Below are positions 1 through 3,902 of a DNA stretch of 5,291 bases, piece by piece. The notes beneath the pieces were generated by a model that was not told the DNA's origin, ran no database searches, and saw only the letters and a program-made list of their open reading frames with translations. Numbering within the stretch: position 1 is the first letter of the stretch; every line of letters begins with the position of its first letter. The position numbers and the translations under genes are program-made. This stretch comes from Candidatus Martarchaeota archaeon (lineage in GTDB: Archaea > Micrarchaeota > Micrarchaeia > Micrarchaeales > Micrarchaeaceae). The DNA is taken from assembly GCA_023485745.1 (NCBI GenBank), contig JAMCZL010000004.1, forward strand, positions 1 to 5,291, written 5' to 3'.

Positions 1-33
1 TCCTCTACGTCAATGCCCGTTGCCCAGCATAAA

Positions 34-43
34 ATTAAATAAT
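34..43 (+). promoter_or_regulatory. Possible TATA box for the gene at 72
   Basis: An AT-rich ATTAAATAAT element is centred about 33 bp before the ATG. With the usual archaeal spacing of about 26-27 bp, transcription would begin around 65, giving a nearly leaderless mRNA. This agrees with the lack of any GGAGG or GGTG motif before the start. A second AT-rich run (53-62) lies too close to the ATG. The remaining upstream bases (1-33) show no identifiable gene; at most they hold the tail of a rightward gene. Confidence 0.35.
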
Positions 44-71
44 CACGTCAATTCAATTTAAAGAGATTCAT

Positions 72-353
72 ATGCAGCAAGAAAAAGAAGGGCAAAAAGC
101 ACCACAGACTCAGAAGAGGTTCGAAGGAGCCCCAATAGTAATAACGCTTAAGCTGGATGGCGAGGCCAAAGGGCGCCTGCTAGAAGCTGCACAGTCCAAT
201 AACGTGATGGTTGACATACAGTACAGCAAGGACGAGGACAAGTTCAGGATAGTAATATCCGGGGACGATGAATACCTGAACGAGCTCAGGGAATCGGTAT
301 TAAGGTCCGAGGCTGACATGAAGTCCAAAGAAAATCGAGACCTATACAGGTAA
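72..353 (+). CDS. Small conserved-looking protein of unknown function, possibly Pcc1-like
   Basis: This encodes a 93-residue soluble protein that I do not recognise with confidence. Residues 1-20 are polar and probably disordered (Gln, Lys and Glu rich). The rest reads as strand (about 21-28, IVITLKL), helix (30-42), strand (45-52), strand (57-63, FRIVISG), helix (65-83, with DDEYLNELRESVL). That beta-alpha-beta-beta-alpha order and size resemble the KEOPS subunit Pcc1, and archaeal pcc1 is often in the same superoperon as RNase P protein genes, but the usual Pcc1 signature around the last helix is not clear. There is no signal peptide, membrane segment or zinc motif. The ATG at 72 is the only reasonable start, and no Shine-Dalgarno is seen, so the mRNA may be leaderless. 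Its TAA stop touches the stop of the convergent pop5 gene. That it is a gene is fairly sure; the function is open. Confidence 0.72.
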   Translation: MQQEKEGQKAPQTQKRFEGAPIVITLKLDGEAKGRLLEAAQSNNVMVDIQYSKDEDKFRIVISGDDEYLNELRESVLRSEADMKSKENRDLYR

Positions 354-668
354 TTAGGCACCCCCTGGCGCAGTCTTTGTCAGGGCCTTTATGGTGCCTG
401 AAGAGCTCAGGGTATAGAATGCCGTGTTCTGCTCGCCAATCCTGTTTATCAGCGCAGTGGCTCTTATAGCGTCAGAAACACCTTCAAGGTCGGCTTTCAT
501 TACGAACCTCCTATCGCCTATGAATCTGATTACCCTAGGGTTTACCTTGTGGTATCCAAGCTCGCCCAATACAAGGAGAAGTTCCCTGTAAAATTGCCTC
601 TTAAATTCTTCCCTGTCCGGTATGGGCAGCGCGGATTCGACCATTAAATACCTCTTTTTTATCCTCAC
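354..668 (-). CDS. rnp2: Ribonuclease P protein component 2 (Pop5 family)
   Basis: Pop5 is a protein subunit of archaeal RNase P, which removes 5' leaders from pre-tRNAs; it pairs with Rpp30 and helps fold the catalytic domain of the RNase P RNA. The 104-residue product starts with the family's basic KKRYLMVES strand (residues 4-12), has an amphipathic helix (about 18-37, ending LGELG), a strand around 54-60, an alanine-rich helix (about 62-77) and the hallmark SSGTIKAL motif (89-96). Length is normal to slightly short. Translation probably starts at GTG (668-666), preceded by GGTGA (679-675) with a 6-nt spacer; starting at the later ATG (residue 9) would cut into the first strand. Start and upstream stop share GTGA, a 4-bp overlap with rpp30 that suggests translational coupling. 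The stop abuts that of the gene on the other strand. Confidence 0.88.
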   Translation of the reverse strand: MRIKKRYLMVESALPIPDREEFKRQFYRELLLVLGELGYHKVNPRVIRFIGDRRFVMKADLEGVSDAIRATALINRIGEQNTAFYTLSSSGTIKALTKTAPGGA

Positions 669-1195
669 TGGATTTCACCAGTCACTATTAACCTGTTTGC
701 AATTGAAACCGCGGCCCTGGCCTCGCTTTCGCTCGCTCCCAGCATTTTTGCTATCTCTATGACCTGCATGTAAGAGAGCATGCCGAACGCGTTTTCTGCA
801 AAAGTTATGAAAGTAAATTTTGTCCCGTATTTCCTGCAGACCTTCAAAAGCGACTTGGCCCTGCCTATATTCCTGAGCCGGTTGAAGCCGAACCCCGAAA
901 TTATCCTGGAAACCGGCACGCATACCACGGTTTCGCTGCCTTCTGCGTATTCCGCTACCTTCCTTTCAATTTCAAGCCCTAGAGGAACTATGGCAGAGGC
1001 CCCGTTCCGTATTGCAGCCATCATACCATTGCCCTTATATCCGGCGCAGACAAATCTGCTTTCAGAAACCGCGCCTGAATCGGAATCAAGAAACGCTATG
1101 TCCTTGCCGCAGGAGAACACCTTCTCGAATCCAAGCCTTCCCACCAGACTAGGGTCTGGTTCAAATCCCGGGGCCACCAGGTCGTAATATTTCAA
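665..1195 (-). CDS. rnp3: Ribonuclease P protein component 3 (Rpp30 family), divergent
   Basis: Rpp30 is a PHP/TIM-barrel-like protein of archaeal RNase P that binds Pop5; the heterodimer stimulates RNA-based pre-tRNA cleavage. Evidence is the position immediately before pop5, a usual archaeal pairing, and family-like features: an N-terminal YYDLV strand (residues 3-7), a middle RIISGFGFNRLRNIGRAKSL segment (97-116) resembling the family's helix, a strand TKFTFIT (125-131), and a C-terminal helix pair with MLGASESEARAAVS (151-164) like the family's leucine-rich 'LG.s..eA..a.s' ending. At 176 residues it is shorter than typical members (about 200-240), and sequence similarity is weak. The start is TTG (1195-1193), directly after an in-frame TGA and preceded by GGTG (1204-1201); no earlier start exists. 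It begins 11 bp after the orc1 stop, so it is probably cotranscribed with orc1. Confidence 0.78.
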   Translation of the reverse strand: MKYYDLVAPGFEPDPSLVGRLGFEKVFSCGKDIAFLDSDSGAVSESRFVCAGYKGNGMMAAIRNGASAIVPLGLEIERKVAEYAEGSETVVCVPVSRIISGFGFNRLRNIGRAKSLLKVCRKYGTKFTFITFAENAFGMLSYMQVIEIAKMLGASESEARAAVSIANRLIVTGEIQ

Positions 1196-1200
1196 TCAAA

Positions 1201-1204
1201 CACC
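1201..1204 (-). promoter_or_regulatory. Shine-Dalgarno for rpp30, supporting a TTG start
   Basis: GGTG matches the GGAGGTGATC complement of archaeal 16S rRNA and sits 5 nt before the TTG at 1195. A TGA codon immediately precedes that TTG in frame, so this site and the TTG fix the start. The same GGTG core precedes the GTG start of pop5 (675-679). Confidence 0.55.
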
Positions 1205-1206
1205 AG

Positions 1207-2436
1207 TTATTCCTCGTCTGGGAGTACCTGAGCGCGCTGCTCCGCAGCGCCGCCGAAGAGATCCTTCTCAAGCACGGCCTTTGTCTTTTTGGTCGGATAC
1301 AGCAGCTTTATCAGTTTAGTGTGCCCCCTAATGCCCTTTCCAGAATCGAACGACATTATCAGCCCCTGCATCTCGAGTTCGGACACGTAATTCCTGTACC
1401 ACCTCTCGCTCTTTGCGGACTTGTGCATCCCTTCTGACAGGGATTTGTACCTGTTGTAAACTTCGCCGCTGAAAAGATAGGTGTCCACGCCGTCGGTCAG
1501 CTTCTTATATGTGCCTCCGCTGTCGGTAAGCATGACTATCGAGTAGAGCACCAGCTTCTGGTGCTCAGGCAGCGTAGCTATTACGTCATAAACTATGTCG
1601 TTCTCGGCCTGCCTGACCGCTTCTACCGCATCCTCCATAAGAACTGTCGCATGCTTGCGCTCCTCCGCCAGCTCTCCGGCCTTGGAAAGCACCTTGAGCG
1701 AAAATCTTGCGTCGCCGCCTTCTTTGGCTGCGGCGGCCGATATATACTTAAGTATGTCGTCTCCGACAATGTCCTTCTTGAAGCCTTCCGCAGCACGGTT
1801 TTTTATTATACCGTAGATTTCGTCAGGATGATACGGTGCAAAAACAAGTTCGCTTTCGTACAGGGTTGAAAGGCTGCGCGGGTCCAGCTCGTCCTTGAAC
1901 GATACCTTGTTTGATATGCCTATTATGGTAACGCCTCCGGCCTTTATATCGCTGTTTATCCTGGTTAGCGTATATATCAAGTCGTCAAGGTCCTTTACGA
2001 CGTCTATCTCGTCGAGTGCAACGACCAGTATCTTGCTGTCCTCCTCTATCCATCCGGTAAGCTTTTCATAAAGGTCAACCGCGCCATACCCTCTTTTTGA
2101 ATAGGTGGGCAGATGGTCGCTTATTATCTTGTTGAGCACCCTGAACCTGGAGTTGTAGATCCTGCAGTTTATATACGATATCCTGGCCTTGTTGTTGGGG
2201 ATGGCGTTGACCTCTCCTATTACGTATCGCGTGCAGGTGGTTTTCCCTGTCCCTGTCTTGCCGTATACAAAAAGGTTCCTTCCCCGTTGCCCCTTGAGCG
2301 ATGGGGCAAGCGCCCGCTCAATGCTGTTTATCTCGCTTTCCCTGAAAATCAGTTTCTGTGGGGTATAATGCGGAGAAAGGACCTCCCTCCTCGCAAATAT
2401 CTTTGACTCCGCAAGGAGATCGTTGAGCGTCTGCAT
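1207..2436 (-). CDS. orc1: Orc1/Cdc6-type replication initiation protein
   Basis: Orc1/Cdc6 recognises the archaeal replication origin and loads the MCM helicase in an ATP-regulated way. The 409-residue product has the full AAA+ plus winged-helix layout of the family. Visible motifs are Walker A GKTGTGKT (residues 59-66), Walker B LVVALDEID (137-145), sensor 1 ending in Asn176 (IIGISN), the post-sensor DPRSLSTL segment (185-192) and sensor 2 GDAR (241-244) in the lid helices. A winged-helix DNA-binding domain spans about 285-380, including YVSELEMQGLI (350-360). The last 30 residues are charged and probably flexible. ATG (2436) directly follows an in-frame TAG, so this is the most upstream start; a G-rich stretch (2445-2441) may act as ribosome binding site. 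It has its own TATA-like box upstream and is followed after 11 bp by rpp30. All key catalytic residues are present, so it should be active. Confidence 0.96.
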   Translation of the reverse strand: MQTLNDLLAESKIFARREVLSPHYTPQKLIFRESEINSIERALAPSLKGQRGRNLFVYGKTGTGKTTCTRYVIGEVNAIPNNKARISYINCRIYNSRFRVLNKIISDHLPTYSKRGYGAVDLYEKLTGWIEEDSKILVVALDEIDVVKDLDDLIYTLTRINSDIKAGGVTIIGISNKVSFKDELDPRSLSTLYESELVFAPYHPDEIYGIIKNRAAEGFKKDIVGDDILKYISAAAAKEGGDARFSLKVLSKAGELAEERKHATVLMEDAVEAVRQAENDIVYDVIATLPEHQKLVLYSIVMLTDSGGTYKKLTDGVDTYLFSGEVYNRYKSLSEGMHKSAKSERWYRNYVSELEMQGLIMSFDSGKGIRGHTKLIKLLYPTKKTKAVLEKDLFGGAAEQRAQVLPDEE

Positions 2437-2471
2437 CTAACCCCCAGATTAGTTATACGTTAAGAAATATA

Positions 2472-2480
2472 GATTTAAAG
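2472..2480 (-). promoter_or_regulatory. TATA box for orc1-rpp30-pop5
   Basis: On the minus strand CTTTAAATC, preceded by an A-rich BRE-like stretch, lies about 40 bp before the orc1 ATG. Normal spacing places transcription start near 2449, giving a 13-nt leader containing the GGGGG ribosome-binding candidate. CTTTAAA also appears before the thioredoxin/NHL gene (3865-3871). A small TTA-N5-TAA inverted repeat (2453-2463) lies just upstream of the predicted start and could bind a regulator, but this is unproven. Confidence 0.5.
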
Positions 2481-2516
2481 TTTTTATTCGTATATTTTTT
2501 GACCTTCGCAATGCAA

Positions 2517-2529
2517 TCTGGCGCCCAGA
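2517..2529 (-). terminator. Small hairpin just after aIF1A
   Basis: TCTGG and CCAGA form a 5-bp stem around a 3-nt loop, 3 bp beyond the aIF1A stop. On the transcribed (minus) strand it is followed by an A-rich, not U-rich, stretch, so it lacks the U-tract of a standard archaeal terminator. It may instead protect the 3' end of the aIF2-beta/aIF1A message or be incidental. Confidence 0.2.
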
Positions 2530-2532
2530 GGC

Positions 2533-2856
2533 TCATGATATCATTTTCATGTCCCTGAGCCTGCCTATGTCCTGCAGGCTATACCTCCAGATTATGTCTC
2601 CCCTTTCATCGCTCTGCACCGTCCAAGGCTTTACCAGCACTACGTCATTCTCCCTTATCCAGAAGCGCCGCCTGAACCTCCCAGGTATGACGCAAAGCCT
2701 TTGCTTGCCGTCATTGCAGTCGACCAAAAATTTTGTTGCGCCGGATATTTTCACTACCTTTCCAACTACCTCTCCATTTGAGGGTCTCTTCAGCTCATGC
2801 TCGACCTCTGGCCCGTTCCTCTTCCTTGGATTACCTCTCCTATATCCGGCTATCAA
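2533..2856 (-). CDS. eif1a: Translation initiation factor aIF1A
   Basis: aIF1A is the archaeal counterpart of eIF1A and bacterial IF1; it binds the small-subunit A site and helps select the start codon. The 107-residue protein has the expected basic N-terminal tail (residues 1-24, RRGNPRKRNG), then an OB fold with GEVVGKVVKISGATKFLV (28-45), the conserved RLCVIPGRFRRRFWIRENDVVLV core (53-75) and GDIIWRYS (86-93). Length is normal. The start is an unusual TTG (2856-2854): there is no in-frame ATG or GTG before the fold, and a TGA lies three codons upstream. The ribosome binding site GAGGTG (2864-2859) overlaps the aIF2-beta stop. It lies 6 bp after aIF2-beta, implying cotranscription of two factors that act in the same initiation step. 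Confidence 0.96.
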   Translation of the reverse strand: MIAGYRRGNPRKRNGPEVEHELKRPSNGEVVGKVVKISGATKFLVDCNDGKQRLCVIPGRFRRRFWIRENDVVLVKPWTVQSDERGDIIWRYSLQDIGRLRDMKMIS

Positions 2857-2858
2857 AG

Positions 2859-2864
2859 CACCTC
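2859..2864 (-). promoter_or_regulatory. Shine-Dalgarno for aIF1A, overlapping the aIF2-beta stop
   Basis: GAGGTG is a six-base match to the anti-Shine-Dalgarno complement and overlaps the TGA stop (2865-2863) of aIF2-beta. Only two bases separate it from the TTG start, shorter than usual. This arrangement suggests that ribosomes ending aIF2-beta reinitiate on aIF1A, and it supports TTG as the true start. Confidence 0.5.
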
Positions 2865-3312
2865 AATATGATTTAACCCCATAGTGCGCGCCGCACGCTT
2901 CGCATACCAGGGTAAACATGCCCCTGTTGCTTCCGCTTTCAAGATGCGTATCCGGCTTGTGGCACTCCCTGCAAATCACGTAAACCTCAAAATACCTCCG
3001 TATTATCCTGTTCAGGTCCTCGTTGGAGAACCTCCCGTTCAATATCAGCCTCTGCTCCTCGTAGTTTACAGGAACGCTAAGCTCCTTGCTAAGATACTTC
3101 GCTATGGTGTTGGGCTCCCTGCGCGCCTTGTCTGATATCTGCATAATGTTCCTTATAGTGGTCCTGTTCCCCTGGATCATCGATTCCACTGGGGGTATAA
3201 CGAAATCAGACTTCTCTGCGCTCAGCTCGGGCGCCTTGGAAAATGCCCTGTCAAGCAGCTTTAGGTATTCCTCGTCTGTCAAAATTACCACACTTATATT
3301 TTCTATATTCAT
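2863..3312 (-). CDS. eif2b: Translation initiation factor aIF2, beta subunit
   Basis: aIF2-beta is part of the alpha-beta-gamma GTPase complex that brings initiator Met-tRNA to the small ribosomal subunit. The 149-residue protein matches the usual archaeal size of about 140. An N-terminal helix (about 12-25, DEEYLKLLDRAF) precedes the central alpha-beta domain with GNRTTIRNIMQISDKARREP (48-67), then HLSKELS-like and RLILNGRFSNEDLNRIIRRY sections (residues 72-107). The C-terminal zinc ribbon has Cys114-x2-Cys117 and Cys137-x2-Cys140, with the family's PDT (120-122) and CGAHY ending. The start is ATG (3312); the leader has no Shine-Dalgarno, so the mRNA is probably leaderless or has a short leader. 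It is the promoter-proximal gene of the leftward cluster. Confidence 0.96.
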   Translation of the reverse strand: MNIENISVVILTDEEYLKLLDRAFSKAPELSAEKSDFVIPPVESMIQGNRTTIRNIMQISDKARREPNTIAKYLSKELSVPVNYEEQRLILNGRFSNEDLNRIIRRYFEVYVICRECHKPDTHLESGSNRGMFTLVCEACGAHYGVKSY

Positions 3313-3345
3313 TTATTAAAACTATGTCTATTCGAATGCAATTTT

Positions 3346-3363
3346 CATAAATACTTTTAAATT
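3346..3363. promoter_or_regulatory. Shared TATA region for aIF2-beta (leftward) and SRP RNA (rightward)
   Basis: The 70-bp divergent region holds one strong AT-rich element, with CATAAATAC at 3346-3354 and TTTTAAATT at 3355-3363. Rightward, the two halves place transcription start at about 3377 or 3386, matching the SRP RNA 5' end. Leftward, AATTTAAAA or GTATTTATG would give starts near 3332 or 3323, a leader of roughly 10-20 nt for aIF2-beta. The near-palindromic core TTTAAA suits binding in either direction. An 8-bp palindrome ATTCGAAT (3330-3337) lies between it and the aIF2-beta ATG. Confidence 0.55.
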
Positions 3364-3382
3364 AATCAATATTTCAATAGAT

Positions 3383-3650
3383 GCTTGGCAGATAGGCCGG
3401 GAAGCTAAGGGTTTCCCGCACGCAAATCCCTTTACGGCGGGCCGTCATGCAGGGCGAGTGCTGCAGTATGCCAGCGCGCCCATGCGAAAGTCATGAAATC
3501 CTGCACAGGGCGATAGCTTGGTATGTGAACCAGGCCAGGCCGGAAGGAGCAACCTTAAGCATATTTAAGCTATGCTCCCTGTATACAGGGTAGAACTGAC
3601 GCATGGATAACGCGTTGTCACGCTGCAGTGCGGACCCTGCTTCTGCCACA
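3383..3650 (+). ncRNA. Archaeal SRP RNA (7S RNA)
   Basis: This is the RNA scaffold of the signal recognition particle, which binds SRP54 and SRP19 and targets nascent membrane and secreted proteins. The diagnostic part is helix 8 (about 3520-3554): GUGAACC, the CCAGG/AGCA symmetric loop that binds SRP54, and a GGAA tetraloop (3542-3545) closed by CC/GG. The ends pair as helix 1 (UGGCAGA 3386-3392 with UCUGCCA 3642-3648), typical of archaea. The 5' Alu-like domain has helix 3 (CGGGAA 3398-3403 with UUCCCG 3413-3418), and its loop AAGGG (3407-3411) can pair with CCCUU (3428-3432) in the helix 4 loop. Helix 5 begins with GCAGGG (3449-3454) and CCCUGC (3635-3640). AUAGCUU (3513-3519) pairs with AAGCUAU (3567-3573) below helix 8. 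Ends are estimated from pairing and promoter spacing, to within several bases. Confidence 0.93.
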
Positions 3651-3655
3651 ACACC

Positions 3656-3672
3656 TATAAATACCTTTTAAC
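3656..3672 (+). promoter_or_regulatory. Promoter of tRNA-Ser
   Basis: TATAAATAC (3656-3664) is centred about 28 bp before the tRNA 5' end, the standard archaeal TATA position. The following CTTTTAA repeats the arrangement at the SRP RNA promoter: ATAAATAC then TTTTAA, with one extra C here. It begins 8 bp after the SRP RNA closing helix, so the two RNA genes are packed tightly, and the TTTT within it could also help end SRP RNA transcription. Confidence 0.65.
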
Positions 3673-3687
3673 TAAAAGTTATTGCGT

Positions 3688-3788
3688 GCCGGGGTCGCCT
3701 AGTGGTAGGTGAAAACCCACTAAAGGGCGGCAGCCTGCTAAGCTGTTTGGCTAATAAGCCTCCGCGAGTTCGATTCTCGCCCCCGGCG
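3688..3788 (+). tRNA. tRNA-Ser(GCT), interrupted by a D-loop intron
   Basis: This tRNA reads AGC and AGU serine codons. The acceptor stem GCCGGGG (3688-3694) pairs with CCCCGGC (3781-3787), and the discriminator is G (3788), as usual for serine. The anticodon stem GCAGC/GCUGU (3730-3734/3742-3746) holds the loop CTGCTAA with anticodon GCT at 3737-3739. The long class II variable arm has stem GGCT/AGCC (3749-3752/3757-3760). The T-arm is GCGAG-TTCGATT-CTCGC (3764-3780). U8 is present (3695). The D-arm is 17 nt too long unless the intron at 3707-3723 is removed; after removal D-stem GCC/GGC, A14, G18G19 and A21 fall in place and the mature length is 84 nt. CCA is not encoded (CT follows G73), so it must be added by enzyme. 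Confidence 0.95.
3707..3723 (+). other. 17-nt tRNA intron at position 20/21 (bulge-helix-bulge)
   Basis: The pre-tRNA D-arm folds as D-stem GCCU/GGGC (3697-3700/3725-3728), then a 4-bp helix AGUG/CACU (3701-3704/3718-3721), with 3-nt bulges GUA (3705-3707) and AAA (3722-3724), and an inner GGU/ACC stem (3708-3710/3715-3717) capped by GAAA. This is the canonical substrate of the archaeal splicing endonuclease. Cutting after the second base of each bulge removes 3707-3723 and joins U20 to A21. The polarity (each bulge lies 3' of the central helix on its strand) is the correct one for archaeal introns. The exact cut sites are inferred and could shift by one base; the 17-nt length would not change. 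Confidence 0.85.
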
Positions 3789-3830
3789 CTCTTGCTATCC
3801 TGCTCCTTATGCATCGCCCCGCGCTTCGGC

Positions 3831-3854
3831 CATGCCTTTCTTGCCAATGGCATG
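3831..3854. repeat. Short inverted repeat between tRNA and the next gene
   Basis: CATGCC (3831-3836) and GGCATG (3849-3854) can form a 6-bp stem with a 12-nt loop, in the 114-bp gap after the tRNA. There is no U-tract next to it, so a terminator role is doubtful. No convincing tRNA terminator is visible in the gap. Confidence 0.2.
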
Positions 3855-3864
3855 CCAGGGTTAG

Positions 3865-3872
3865 CTTTAAAA
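3865..3872 (+). promoter_or_regulatory. TATA box for the thioredoxin/NHL gene
   Basis: CTTTAAAA lies about 34 bp before the ATG at 3903, predicting transcription start near 3895 and a leader of about 8 nt or less. It shares the CTTTAAA core with the orc1 promoter. GGCGATC (3894-3900), a 6-of-7 match to the GGTGATC anti-Shine-Dalgarno complement, lies between it and the start, though very close to the ATG. Confidence 0.5.
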
Positions 3873-3902
3873 TTCACCTGTGAAAATACATATGGCGATC
3901 AA

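Larger units (their letters stand above)
2437..2532. other. AT-rich gap upstream of orc1; possible origin-proximal region
   Basis: This 96-bp gap between aIF1A and orc1 is much more AT-rich than its surroundings and is flanked by inverted copies of CCAGATT (2444-2450, and AATCTGG at 2515-2521). Archaeal origins often lie beside orc1/cdc6, and an AT-rich core flanked by initiator sites would fit. However, no recognisable ORB or mini-ORB sequence is present, the gap is short, and both neighbouring genes run the same way. Promoter function alone could explain it. Confidence 0.2.

Noticed and set aside
1..33. Possible C-terminal tail of a rightward gene (frame ending TAA at 31-33)
   Set aside because: Only ten codons are visible, all three frames close within 61 bases, and none shows a recognisable motif.
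780..1187. 135-residue plus-strand open frame
   Set aside because: It is antisense to rpp30, which has a supported start, ribosome binding site and operon context.
3184..3195. TTCCACTGGGGG, resembling part of an archaeal ORB
   Set aside because: It lies within the aIF2-beta coding sequence and is explained by its codons; the ORB dyad is incomplete and there is no second copy.
3486..3600. Possible kink-turn in SRP RNA helix 5 (AAA bulge next to a G-A pair)
   Set aside because: The second tandem pair would be U-G rather than A-G and the outer stem is weak; an L7Ae site cannot be claimed.
3668..3877. 69-residue minus-strand open frame
   Set aside because: It runs antisense across the whole tRNA-Ser gene and its composition is low-quality; the tRNA explains the sequence.
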